From contig JADZEM010000013.1 of NCBI GenBank assembly GCA_020850535.1, positions 120,181-184,180 on the forward strand: a stretch of 64,000 nucleotides of DNA. The letters are read 5' to 3'. The stretch is from Chloroflexota bacterium. Lineage in GTDB: Bacteria; Chloroflexota; UBA6077; JACCZL01. Numbering within the stretch: the stretch's first letter is position 1; each line of letters starts with the position of its first letter. This document shows, piece by piece, positions 52,289 to 61,064 of the stretch. The translations under genes and the position numbers were made by a program. Below the pieces are notes generated by a model that worked only from the letters and a program-made list of their open reading frames with translations, had not been told where the DNA came from and did not search any database.

Positions 52289-52529
52289 CTGGCGCCTCCA
52301 GTTCCGGCCGCACCCCGTACAGGCTGTGACACGGTCTCTGATGTAACGGCACGCAGTGACAGATCGGCCCTCACTGGGCGTATCCCAGGAGGACTTCGGT
52401 GTCTCTCATGGGGTTGCGAGTCTCTGTGTCACACACGACCACGCTGCGCGCTCATGCCTGACTGCCCGGCGGCGCGCCGCCTGCTGCCCTCCAGCACCCG
52501 GCGCGCCGCCCGAGTCCTGACACAACAAA

Positions 52530-52589
52530 GGCCACCGGTCCGCAGACGCCCTGATGACAGGGCAGTGGCTGCGGGGGACTCCGGTGGCC
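52530..52589. promoter_or_regulatory. 60-base nested hairpin, candidate structured RNA or terminator
   Basis: Three coaxial stems: GGCCACCGG with CCGGTGGCC (52530-52538/52581-52589), CCGCAG with CTGCGG (52540-52545/52569-52574), and GCCCTG-ATGA-CAGGGC at the tip (52548-52563). It stands alone in the 430-base divergent gap 52289-52718, where no convergent transcripts meet, so ordinary termination is an incomplete explanation. The rest of the gap shows no gene. Confidence 0.55.
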
Positions 52590-52702
52590 CAGGCTGCTGT
52601 ATCGTCGTTCTGGCTGGCGCGGTAGCGCAGATGTGGTATGAGCGGCAGTGAGACGCCGACAGGGCGTGTCGCCTCTATTGTGCGGGATAGGGGCTGGTGT
52701 CG

Positions 52703-52719
52703 TGCTACACTCGCGGCCA
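52703..52719 (+). promoter_or_regulatory. Extended -10 promoter for a leaderless transcript
   Basis: TGCTACACT is an extended -10 (TG, one base, TACACT at 52706-52711). The ATG at 52719 begins eight bases later, at or next to the expected transcription start. No -35 match and no ribosome-binding site are present. Confidence 0.5.
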
Positions 52720-53564
52720 TGGCGAAGCACCTTCAGGCGTTTCTGACCGCGCTGGCCGCGCTTGCGCTGCTGGTGCTGGCCGGCGCGCCCACCGCGCTCA
52801 TGCAGACCGACGAAGTCGCGCGGATCGACTCGCCCGTGGCCGGGGCCAGCGTCGTCGGCACGGTCGAGGTCCGGGGCCGCGCGATGACGGCGGACCGCTC
52901 GAAGTTCTCGTTCTACCGGCTGCACTACGGCGCAGGCTCCGCGCCCTCGTCGTTGCGGCCCATCGGGAACCCGGTCGATCAGCCTGTTGAGAACGGCGTG
53001 CTGGGCGTCTGGGACACGGCGCCGCTCATCACCGGCGAGTACACCGTTCAGCTCACCGTCTACGACACGAGTGGCGGAACCACGATCACCCGGGTGCTGG
53101 TGACCGTGTTGCCCGCGCCCACGCCGACGCCGCTCCTCCAGCAGCCGGTGCGGGTGCCCGTGCCCGGCGAGACGCCCACCCCGTCCGACGAGGACACCGG
53201 CCCCACGCCGACGCCCCTGCCGGAGATCGCGCCGCTGGTGCCGAACATCCCGCAGATCGACACCAGCCCCATCAACCCGAGTGTGCCGGTGCAGCCCGTG
53301 CAGGGGCCAGAGAGCGGCCCGGGCTTCCAGCCCATCCCGATCAACACCGGCCCAACCGGCCCGCAGGTCGGTCCGTTCAACCCGGGCGGCCCGGTGGACT
53401 CGGCCCCGACCTTCGACACGGGCATCCCAAGCTCGCCGCCGCTCAACCCGATCAACCCCATCAACGCGCCCGGCGCGCCGTCCGGCCCGAACATCGCGCC
53501 GTACGAGCCGCCGCCGACGTTCGCGCCGCCGGCCATCCCGACGCCGACGATCTTCGGGCTGTAG
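52719..53564 (+). CDS. Secreted Pro-rich protein with N-terminal Ig-like domain
   Basis: 281 residues from ATG 52719. Signal peptide about 1-28 (FLTALAALALLVLAGAPTALMQ). Residues 30-125 resemble a bacterial Ig-like beta-sandwich: ARIDSPVAGASVVGTVEVRGRA, KFSFYRLHYG, VWDTAPLITGEYTVQLTVYDTSGGTTITRVLVTV, a form often attached to surface glycoside or peptidoglycan-binding proteins. The remaining 150 residues are Pro/Thr/Asn/Gly-rich, starting with PTPTPL repeats, without a membrane anchor. No ribosome-binding site; a leaderless transcript is likely. Function unknown, probably cell-surface. Confidence 0.75.
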   Translation: MAKHLQAFLTALAALALLVLAGAPTALMQTDEVARIDSPVAGASVVGTVEVRGRAMTADRSKFSFYRLHYGAGSAPSSLRPIGNPVDQPVENGVLGVWDTAPLITGEYTVQLTVYDTSGGTTITRVLVTVLPAPTPTPLLQQPVRVPVPGETPTPSDEDTGPTPTPLPEIAPLVPNIPQIDTSPINPSVPVQPVQGPESGPGFQPIPINTGPTGPQVGPFNPGGPVDSAPTFDTGIPSSPPLNPINPINAPGAPSGPNIAPYEPPPTFAPPAIPTPTIFGL

Positions 53565-53566
53565 GC

Positions 53567-53672
53567 CGGGCGATTGCATGTTCGTCGGTGTTCCCGGAAC
53601 GCGGTGAAACGAGCGGTCGGGGGCCGAAGCCCCCGACGCCCCTGCACGACGCGCCCAACGTGTCGTCGCCCT
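53567..53672 (-). mobile_element. MITE-like element copy 2, internally shortened
   Basis: About 106 bases, opposite in orientation to copy 1. Its left end GGGCGATTGCATGTT equals the right end of copy 1 read on the other strand, and both continue with a TTGGTGTTCCC/TCGGTGTTCCC block. Its right end, read on the other strand, starts AGGGCGACGACACGTTGGGCG and continues with GTCGTGCA, matching the left end of copy 1 (GATTGCACATTGGGCG, GTCGTGCA). The middle hairpin GGGGG-CCGAAG-CCCCC remains; one hairpin is lost. No matching flanking duplication. It begins two bases after the stop codon of the secreted protein. Confidence 0.75.
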
Positions 53673-53717
53673 GATCTCTTCCGGGGCTCAGACGGGATGC
53701 CGCCTGCCAGAAATGAC

Positions 53718-53753
53718 AGACTGCCCATCCCGTGCGAACAGGATGGGCAGTCT
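53718..53753. terminator. Bidirectional terminator, 13-base perfect stem
   Basis: AGACTGCCCATCC complements GGATGGGCAGTCT around a ten-base loop, between convergent genes. Leftward transcripts run into a T-rich GTCATTTCT, giving a reasonable terminator for the giant helicase gene. Confidence 0.75.
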
Positions 53754-53812
53754 GGGGCATCCAGTACTGTCCTCGAACGGCGAACGATCAGTTCGTTTGG
53801 AAACCTGCCGAC

Positions 53813-56800
53813 TCAGGCCTCCGTTGCGGCCTCTGACGGTGCGCTGGCGGCCGTCCGTCGCGTGCGACGGGGCCGGGCTGGCGGGGCCACATCAGCGGCA
53901 GGGACTGCCTCGGCCTCGGCCTTTCGCCGGGGACGGCGGGGCTTCGGCGTCGGCTGGGGGGCAACCTCGGCGGCAGGAACGCCGTCGCTGGATGCTGCCA
54001 TCCCGTTCGCCACCGGCGCCCGCACGACGCCGTTGTTTGGCGCCGACGTGGACGGCTCGACGGCCGGGGCAGCAGCCTGCGGCGCAGCCGCCTCCGTCGC
54101 CAGCGTCTCCGTCGCCAGCGTCTCCGTGCCCGCCGCTCGACGCCGACCGCGTGTAGGGGCCTTCGTCTGGACCGACTCCGGCTGGACAGCCGCCGGCTCG
54201 ACAGCCGCCGGCTCGACAGCCGCCGGCTCGACAGCCGATGGCGCAAGCGTCGTGGCCGTCCGCCGGGTCCGCCGAGGCGACGGGGCCGCCGTCGGCTCGG
54301 CTGCGGGTGCAGCAGATGAGAGGGCCTCCACGACAGGCGTCGGCTCGGTGGCTGGCGTGGGAGCCTCGGCCACCGCCGGCTGCGCCCGCCGCGACCGACG
54401 AACCGCCACTGGTCCCGCCACTGGTCCCGCCACTGGTCCCGCCGCTGGGGCCATCTGACTCGTCGCGGGAGCCTCGGCCACCCGGTCAGCAGGCGCCGCC
54501 TCCGCTGTAGCCGCCACCCGCCGCGACCGTCGAGTGGGTCGCGCAGGCAACGTCTCAGATGAGTCTTCGGCAGCGCCAGGTGACGACGCGCCGGGCGCGC
54601 TCACCCCGTCGGCTGTGCTGGTAACCTCGGCGACTGGCTGCGCCGTTCGACGGCCACGCCGTCGCACTGGGGCTGCCGTTGAGATGTCGGGAGCATCCGT
54701 CGGAGCACCGGAAGCATCGGTCGCGACCCCTGCTGCTGGTATGGGGGCCGGCAATGCGGGAGCCGGCAATGCAGGAGCCTCCGACGCGGCAGCCGGCTGC
54801 CGCTCGTCAACCGGCGTGGCTGCCGGTGGCGTGGGGGTCTCGGTTGTCGTGGCAGCCGCCGCCCGGCGGGTCCGACGACGCCCGGCCGGCGCTGTCTCCT
54901 CGACAGGCGAGCCAGCCGCGGGCGGCTCGGTCACGGGGGCGGCTGGTGACGGAGCGGCCGGCGCGGACACCTCATCAGCCGACGTCGGCTGGCTGGCAGC
55001 GGGCACAGCCGACAGCCCGGCCGCCGACAGCCCGTCCGTAGGAGTCACGTCCACCGTGCCAGCCGTCACGGCAGGTGTCCGCCGTCGCCGCGTGCGGGCC
55101 GGTGGACCGGCCTCTGGCGACTCCGCAGCCGATGGCGGCTGCGCCGGCCCCGCCGCCGGTCCTGCCACCGGCGCTATGGCTGGCGTCTCTGGCGCGCGCG
55201 AGTCGGTACTCGCCGGCGTCTCGGCACGAGCAGCCGGCGTCTCGACGCCCGCGGCCGGCGTCCGGCGTCGCGTCCGTCGTGGGATGCCGCGGGCCGGCTC
55301 CGGTGTTCCACCATCCCCCTCAGACGACGCGCCGACCGGCCCGGTCGGCGACGCTCCGGGAGCTGGCGGGGTTGGCGACGCCGGCTCGTCGAGCGGGCGG
55401 AAGGCGCGAATCGGTGTCCTGGGTCGGGTCAGCCGCTGGGCCGGAGAAGAGTTAATGGCCGGCGCGCTCGTCGCGTCGGCGGGGGTCGCCACGTCACCCG
55501 CTCCTGCCGCGTCAGACGCCCCAGTCTCGGCGGCTGGCCGGGCCGGCGTCTCCCCTGGCAGATCGGCGATCTCGTCGCCGGGCATCAGCATCGGCAGGGT
55601 GTCAGCCCCGCCGGCCGCCAACAACTCTTCACGAGCCATCCGCCGCGCGGCATCGGCCACGGCGGCGTCGCCTGGCAGGGGGCGCGCCTGTCCACGCCGC
55701 GAACGACGCCGGTTGTTGTTCCGCCGCGAGCGCGAACTGCCAGACCGCTCGGCCTGCTCGCCCACGGCGCGCAACGCATCGGCCAGGACTTCCTCGGCGT
55801 GGGCGCGGTCCACTTCGGGCAGCGGGGCCAGCTCGGAGCCGCCCGCACCCTCGTCGCCGGACGTGTCGCCCAGCAGCTGTTCCACCAGCGCCGCGAACCG
55901 GTCGATCTCGTACTGGGTCGCCGGCTCGTCTGGGCCAGGCTCGGCCACCGGCGACATCTCCATCGTCGTGGTTGGCTGCAACTGCGGCTGATCCTGCCCA
56001 GCCCGGCCCCGCACGCGCCGCCGTCGCCGCCGGCTGCGCCCGGGCCCGCCCTCCTCAGCCGTGCCCTCGTCGGTCCCACCGGCAGCCGTTGCCTGGGTCG
56101 GATCCTGAAGCGGGAAGGCGTTGCGCGCCGAGGGCAGCCCACGTCGCCGGCGGCCGGCGCCAGCCCCGGCTGCCCGCTCGGGACGCTCGCCGGCCCCGGT
56201 GCGCTCGGCGTTGCGGGCGTTGAGCAGCCGCCCGATGAGGCGCGGCCCCGGCACCAGCATGCCGTTCGCACGGACGTACCGCACGATCTTGTCGAAGTAG
56301 CTGCCGCGCAGCGTCGAGGTGTCCCCGACGACGATCAGCATCGTCCGCGCCCGTGAGAGCGCCACGTTGATGCGCTGCATCAGCCGCAGGAACCCGATGT
56401 CGCGGCGGCGGTTGCTGCGGACCAGCGAGACGATGATGATGTCCTTCTCGCGGCCCTCGAAGGCGTCAACCGTGTCGATCTCCAGCAGCTTGAGGGCGGC
56501 GCGGTCGAGCTGACCGCTCTTGCCCGTGCCGTTCTGGGGGCCGCGCTGGTTGTTGCGATGCAGCAGCAGTCGTCGGAGCAGCGCCGTCTGCTCGGCGTAC
56601 GCCGAGATGACGCCGACCTCCACTTCCTTCTGGGAGCTCCCCAGGATGTGCCGCGCGATGGTCGCCACCAGCCGCGCCTCGGGGACGTTCACCAGCGACG
56701 CCCCGCGACCTCTGGCCTCGCGCAGACCGTGCAGGCCGCGCGTGTCCACCCAGGTCACTGCAGACGGGAAGATCGGCACGTCGGCCACGCGGCGCGGCGC

Positions 56801-58489
56801 GCGTCGGCCAGAGCGCAGCTTGCCCTCGTAGAAGACCTCGGAGATCAGCCCCGCGATGAGCGGGTGCATGCGGTTCTGCTCGTCCAGGAAGACGGTGGCC
56901 GCCTCTGGGAACCGCCGCTCGCGCAGCCACGCGAACAGGCTCTTGCCAATCGCCGAGGTGTTCCCGACGGCCGGCTCCAGCCGGAGCTGCTCCTCGGCCT
57001 CCGAGAGGACCGGCTGCAACTGGAGATGGTCGCCCACCAGGATGAAGCGCCGGCCACGCACCAGCGGGATCAGCGAGTCCAGGATCGAGGCGCGGTTCGC
57101 CTCGTCCAGCACGGCGTAGTCGTAGGTGCGACCGCCGGCCTCCACCTGGAGCGCCAACGCATCCACCGTGGTGAAGACGACGTTGAATGCGCCCAGATCC
57201 TCGCCGGGCGGGACGTAGTGCGGGCGTGCCTGCGGATGGACCCGGTCGAACAGGCCGACGCGCGCGATGGCGAGGCCGGGCACCGTGTCCAGGTACGGCA
57301 GCGTCTTCAGCAGCAGGTTGTCCACGCCGTGGTTCGAGTGCGAGCAGACCAGGACGGTGACGTTCGTGTCTCGGGTGACGAGCTGTCCCAGGATCTCGGC
57401 CAGGGTGGTGGACTTCCCCGTACCGGGCGGCCCCTGCACCATCAGCGCCTGGCCCTCTTCCAGCCCGAGGGCCAGCGAGACGGCCCGCACCTGGCTCTTG
57501 TTCTGGGCCACCAGCCGGTTGACGAACTCGGCCGGGCGGCGGCGCTGGGGCGGCGGCAACGAGGCTGGCGACGCCACCAGCCGGACGGCGTTCGCAAGGC
57601 CGCCGGTCGGGTTGTCCAGCTCCTCAAGGATGGCGCGCTTCTGGGCCAGGATCTGCGTCTGCGGGCGCGGGCGCACCACCCCCTCGGACGGCGGATCGGC
57701 GCCGCGCACGTCCACGTCCATTGTGCCCTCGGCCGGGTCGATGCGGACCAGCCGCGCCGAGGAGATCACCCGGCCCCTGGTGTCCACCAGATCGAGCCAC
57801 TCGCCCTCGTCGAAGGCGGCCACCGCCGAGGCTTCCACCCCGGACAGGCGGTACGGGTCGGACTCGCTCTGGCTGCCGATGCGCGGCGTGGCGACGGCAT
57901 ACGGGGTCGCGAGCCGCTCGGCGCGGGCCGTGTCGTCGCGCGCCTCGGCCTCCAGGGCCTCACGCAGCGGATCGACGAAGCTCGTCCAGCGACGGTCGAG
58001 CAGGCGCTCGAACGCGGATACGAGGCCGGCGCTCGGGTTCTCGCCGGTGTCGTCGGGCGGCGGCAGCTCGATGCGCTCGGGCCGAAGCTCCATGCCGATG
58101 GCGCTGCGCTGACGGCGCGGATCGCGCTCTTCGTCCGTGGTGGGGCGAGCCTTGTCCACCACCAGCTTGCCCGCGTCAACGCGGCACTCCAGCGCCAGGC
58201 CCATCGCGGGGATCCAGAGGGAGAGGGCCTCGCCGCCCGCCCAGTGCTCGGGCGTCGTCCAGAGGAGGAAGATGTCAGCGCCGGTGTGCTCGCGCAGGCG
58301 GCGGAAGCGGACCTCGATCGGGCCGGACACGAGGCCGGGCACGTCGTTGGTCTCGCCGTAGATCTTCATCCAGGCCGTCAGCATGGTGCGGACGTTGGTG
58401 GACAGGTAGAGGCAGAGACAGTCGAGCCGGCGCACCTGCCAGCGGGAGTTGATGAAGGGCCGTCGTCGTCCACGACGAGGAAATGGCAT
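53813..58489 (-). CDS. Giant UPF1-like SF1 helicase with long basic repetitive tail
   Basis: 1558 residues; ATG 58489 behind AGGGAAA. Residues about 1-340: N-terminal nucleic-acid-binding-type region. Helicase core about 340-745: Walker A VQGPPGTGKSTT (about 352), VLDEANRAS (motif II, about 461), LVGDHLQLQPV (motif III), FLDEQNRMHP (motif IV region), DTVDAFEGREKDIIIVSLVRSN (V), NVALSRARTMLIVVGD (VI). This matches UPF1/IGHMBP2-like helicases acting on RNA or DNA. From about 750 to the end is Ala/Pro/Thr/Glu-rich sequence punctuated by about ten arginine clusters (PRRTRR, GRRRTRR, PKPRRPRRK and similar). The tail doubles the protein and probably contacts RNA or nucleoid. Confidence 0.9.
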   Translation of the reverse strand: MPFPRRGRRRPFINSRWQVRRLDCLCLYLSTNVRTMLTAWMKIYGETNDVPGLVSGPIEVRFRRLREHTGADIFLLWTTPEHWAGGEALSLWIPAMGLALECRVDAGKLVVDKARPTTDEERDPRRQRSAIGMELRPERIELPPPDDTGENPSAGLVSAFERLLDRRWTSFVDPLREALEAEARDDTARAERLATPYAVATPRIGSQSESDPYRLSGVEASAVAAFDEGEWLDLVDTRGRVISSARLVRIDPAEGTMDVDVRGADPPSEGVVRPRPQTQILAQKRAILEELDNPTGGLANAVRLVASPASLPPPQRRRPAEFVNRLVAQNKSQVRAVSLALGLEEGQALMVQGPPGTGKSTTLAEILGQLVTRDTNVTVLVCSHSNHGVDNLLLKTLPYLDTVPGLAIARVGLFDRVHPQARPHYVPPGEDLGAFNVVFTTVDALALQVEAGGRTYDYAVLDEANRASILDSLIPLVRGRRFILVGDHLQLQPVLSEAEEQLRLEPAVGNTSAIGKSLFAWLRERRFPEAATVFLDEQNRMHPLIAGLISEVFYEGKLRSGRRAPRRVADVPIFPSAVTWVDTRGLHGLREARGRGASLVNVPEARLVATIARHILGSSQKEVEVGVISAYAEQTALLRRLLLHRNNQRGPQNGTGKSGQLDRAALKLLEIDTVDAFEGREKDIIIVSLVRSNRRRDIGFLRLMQRINVALSRARTMLIVVGDTSTLRGSYFDKIVRYVRANGMLVPGPRLIGRLLNARNAERTGAGERPERAAGAGAGRRRRGLPSARNAFPLQDPTQATAAGGTDEGTAEEGGPGRSRRRRRRVRGRAGQDQPQLQPTTTMEMSPVAEPGPDEPATQYEIDRFAALVEQLLGDTSGDEGAGGSELAPLPEVDRAHAEEVLADALRAVGEQAERSGSSRSRRNNNRRRSRRGQARPLPGDAAVADAARRMAREELLAAGGADTLPMLMPGDEIADLPGETPARPAAETGASDAAGAGDVATPADATSAPAINSSPAQRLTRPRTPIRAFRPLDEPASPTPPAPGASPTGPVGASSEGDGGTPEPARGIPRRTRRRTPAAGVETPAARAETPASTDSRAPETPAIAPVAGPAAGPAQPPSAAESPEAGPPARTRRRRTPAVTAGTVDVTPTDGLSAAGLSAVPAASQPTSADEVSAPAAPSPAAPVTEPPAAGSPVEETAPAGRRRTRRAAAATTTETPTPPAATPVDERQPAAASEAPALPAPALPAPIPAAGVATDASGAPTDAPDISTAAPVRRRGRRTAQPVAEVTSTADGVSAPGASSPGAAEDSSETLPARPTRRSRRVAATAEAAPADRVAEAPATSQMAPAAGPVAGPVAGPVAVRRSRRAQPAVAEAPTPATEPTPVVEALSSAAPAAEPTAAPSPRRTRRTATTLAPSAVEPAAVEPAAVEPAAVQPESVQTKAPTRGRRRAAGTETLATETLATEAAAPQAAAPAVEPSTSAPNNGVVRAPVANGMAASSDGVPAAEVAPQPTPKPRRPRRKAEAEAVPAADVAPPARPRRTRRTAASAPSEAATEA

Positions 58490-58950
58490 ACGTTTCCCTA
58501 CACGCTGGTGTGGGTTGGCCGCCCGGCGGCTCCGGGCAGGCGGGAGAAGCGAAGAACACAGGCACCGGAAGACGTAGCCGCCAGGGCGTTCACAGATCAC
58601 CCAGGCACTGGTCTGGCTTCGGTGCACGCGCGGAACGGTCGTGCGGCGTCAGGCTACGATGTCAGCCCCAGCCGGCAGAAACGCGCGCGGCAGAGCCGAT
58701 TGCCGCGTCGTCAGGAGCGAGCACATCTCTCGCCAAGCAACGCGAGCAGGGGGAAGGACGCAATATCGTGCGCCGGGCTCGTTCGTCGAGTCGTCCGGCG
58801 GCGCGTCTTCCAGTATATACACCGAACGGTCGTTCGTGGGCAAGAACCGCGACGGTGGCCGTAGCGACCATGTGTCACATGGTCAGCCGTGAGCCAGAAG
58901 CGATGGACAACCGATGACGGACACCTGTGACCGACAACCGACAACGCCGC
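58490..58950. other. 461-base gap upstream of the helicase gene
   Basis: No gene found. On the leftward strand a TATACT box lies at about 58813-58818, next to inverted repeat CGAACG-GT-CGTTCG (58823-58836), a TetR-like operator shape; together they look like a regulated promoter for the helicase with a leader of about 320 bases. Near 58910 GACAACCGA occurs twice. Confidence 0.5.
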
Positions 58951-60405
58951 TCACAGCCCCCGTTCGGCCGCCAGCGTCCGCAGCTCGCTGGCGCGCTCGC
59001 GGGCGGCCACCAGTGCCTCGGACGGACGCGGCTCCCAGATTGCTGCCGACTGCGGCGTCGGCGCGGGAGCGTCGTCCACCACCCAGCGGGCCTGGAGAGC
59101 CGCCCCGAGCGCCGCCGCCTCGGTGACGGCCGGTCGCTGCACCGGCAGCTCGAAGATGTCCGCGCAGAGCTGCGCCCAGCCATTCGAGGCCGAGCCGCCG
59201 CCGACCAGCGTGATCGCCGTCGGCTCGACGCCCGTGCGCTTGAGGGCATCCAGCCCGTAGGCCAGCCCGAAGGTCACACCCTCCAGCACGGACCGCACCA
59301 GGTGGTTCGGCGTGTGGGCCGTCCGCAGCCCCGCGAAGAGGCCGGCTGCCGCTGGCAGATCGGGGGTGCGCTCGCCTTCGAGGTGTGGCAGGAAGACCGG
59401 GCCGGTGCCCGGCTCGGTCCGCACCAGCGCGACCTCCATGCCCGCGTGCGACAACCCGAACAGGCCGCGCACCCACTCCGAGGCGACGGTGCAGCCGAGG
59501 GTGCAGACCAGCGGCAGCCAGCCGTCCGTGGAATCGCAGAAGGCCGCGACCTCCCCTTGCGGATCGAGACCCGGGGTCGCCATGTGCGCGAAGACCGTCC
59601 CCGAGGTGCCGAGGCTGACGACGGTCGGACCGGGCCGCGTCGCCCCGATGCCGATGGCCGCACAGGCGTTGTCGCCGCCCCCGCCGCTGACGGGGATGCC
59701 GGCCCTCAGCCCCAACGCCTCGGCTGCCGCCGGCCGCAGCGCCCCGATCTGCGACAGCGACGGCAGTATCGGCGGCAGGGTTCGCGCCCAGTCCCGCGAG
59801 CCGTCGAGCAGGCCCAGCACGGCCGGCTGGTAGGTCCGCCCCTTCGGCTCGAAGTAGGCCGTGCCGGAGGCGTCGCCCGGCTCGGTGACGAAGGAGCCCG
59901 TCAACCAGAGGTTCAGATAGTCGTGCGGGAGGCAGATGCGGGCTGTCTGGTTGTACAGCGCTGGCTCCGAGCGGTGGAACCAGGAGATCTTTGGGGCAGT
60001 GTAGCCCGGCAACATGGTGTTGCCGATCAGCCCGAGGACGGCATTGTGGCCGCCGAGCTTGCGGGTCAGCCAGGCGCAGTCCGCCGCCGTGCTGGTGTCG
60101 TTCCAGAGCTTGGCGGGCCGCAACGGGCGGTCCTCGGCGTCGAGGCAGACCATCCCGTGCTGCTGTCCAGACACGCCGATGCCGGCCACCTCGACGGGGC
60201 CAGCCTCGGCCAGCGCCTCGCGGACGGCCACCTGGAGCGCATCGATCCACCACGTCGGGTGCTGCTCGCGGGTGCCATCCTCGCGGGAGATCAGCGCATG
60301 GGCGGCCCGTCCAACGGCCAGCGGCGCGAGCGTCTCGGCGTCCACCAGCAGGGCCTTGGTGGACTGCGTCCCACAATCAACACCGAGGAAGGCTCGTCGC
60401 GCCAT
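58951..60405 (-). CDS. xylB: Xylulokinase-type FGGY carbohydrate kinase
   Basis: 484 residues. FGGY-family motifs: GVDCGTQSTKALLVD phosphate-1 loop, GIGVSGQQHGMVCLD, PAKLWNDTSTA, GDASGTAYF, VSGGGGDNACAAIG with the catalytic-base aspartate, SLGTSGTVFA and the ATP-binding LVGGGSASNGWAQL. Matches XylB more than glycerol kinase (WNDTST, GQQHGM). Phosphorylates D-xylulose or a related pentulose, feeding the pentose phosphate pathway. No xylA is adjacent; the sugar isomerase-like gene at 62609 could act on the same sugars but runs in the opposite direction. Confidence 0.9.
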   Translation of the reverse strand: MARRAFLGVDCGTQSTKALLVDAETLAPLAVGRAAHALISREDGTREQHPTWWIDALQVAVREALAEAGPVEVAGIGVSGQQHGMVCLDAEDRPLRPAKLWNDTSTAADCAWLTRKLGGHNAVLGLIGNTMLPGYTAPKISWFHRSEPALYNQTARICLPHDYLNLWLTGSFVTEPGDASGTAYFEPKGRTYQPAVLGLLDGSRDWARTLPPILPSLSQIGALRPAAAEALGLRAGIPVSGGGGDNACAAIGIGATRPGPTVVSLGTSGTVFAHMATPGLDPQGEVAAFCDSTDGWLPLVCTLGCTVASEWVRGLFGLSHAGMEVALVRTEPGTGPVFLPHLEGERTPDLPAAAGLFAGLRTAHTPNHLVRSVLEGVTFGLAYGLDALKRTGVEPTAITLVGGGSASNGWAQLCADIFELPVQRPAVTEAAALGAALQARWVVDDAPAPTPQSAAIWEPRPSEALVAARERASELRTLAAERGL

Positions 60406-60500
60406 CGGGAAAACCTCCGCCGGCCAGCTGCCAGCGGGGGATAGGGTAGCCGGCCGTGGGGTCGGCCGTCCTCCCGGCGGACGCGCTATGGACGCAGGGG

Positions 60501-61064
60501 CTACAGTTCGTCGTCGTCGCCACCAGTGGGATCGAGGCCATCAAGCTCGCGCTCGATGATGCGCGCGACACCCATCCGCTCGGCCAGATCGAGCGCGGCG
60601 GGTTGAATACGCCATCCTGCGACGACACCCTGGGCGTCATGACCGGCCTTGCGAAGCAGTGCTGCCCGGTCTGCCGCGCGTTCGACATCCTCCTGATTCA
60701 ACGCCCATGACGCCTCGACCACGAGGTATTTGGGCGAGCCGGCCACCGTTCCGCGCACGAGCAAGTCTGCGCGGCCGAGGCGTCGCGCCTCAGCAGGCAG
60801 GAGACGGCCTTCGGTCACCTGCTGCGCGGCAAACTCGTCGAACTCGGCGATGGAGAGGGTGACTGGCTGCTCCAGCAACTCGCCGAAGTACGTGCGCGAA
60901 CGCCCACGGTACCGCTCCTCCATGGTGTTTCCCTTGAGGATGCCGAGACTGTCATTCGTCCGCCTCCCGCGCGCGTCAACATAGCCAAGCCGCTCGTCCA
61001 CGCGGTCGAAGCGCTCGTCCACGCGGTCGAAGCGCGCAGCGGTCTCCGTGCGGAACTCGGTCAA
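60501..61064 (-). CDS. Coiled-coil/PD-(D/E)XK-like protein, C-terminal part of a split gene
   Basis: 187 residues. Starts with heptads FDRVDERFDRVDERLGYVD, continues MEERYRGRSRTYFGELL, and ends with a restriction-endonuclease-like core: RADLLVRGT, YLVVEASWALNQEDVERAADRAALLRKAG, GVVAGWRI. In related proteins (DUF3782-like family, as I recall) the LYERPEW head, coiled coil and nuclease-like domain are one chain. Here the head is the separate gene upstream, and this gene begins within its stop codon (ATGA). The acidic residues DLL and EAS could form a metal site. Role unknown; such genes are abundant and mobile in some genomes. Confidence 0.72.
   Translation of the reverse strand: MTEFRTETAARFDRVDERFDRVDERLGYVDARGRRTNDSLGILKGNTMEERYRGRSRTYFGELLEQPVTLSIAEFDEFAAQQVTEGRLLPAEARRLGRADLLVRGTVAGSPKYLVVEASWALNQEDVERAADRAALLRKAGHDAQGVVAGWRIQPAALDLAERMGVARIIERELDGLDPTGGDDDEL

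Noticed and set aside
52618..52690. tRNA-like segment (TAGCGCAG...TGGTATGAGCG resembles a D-arm)
   Set aside because: No acceptor-stem complement, no proper anticodon arm with a seven-base loop and no TTCGA T-loop; chance resemblance.
56558..58864. 768-residue plus-strand open frame opposite the giant helicase
   Set aside because: Composition is Arg/His/Gln-rich with no recognised motif; it is the complement of a well-supported helicase gene.
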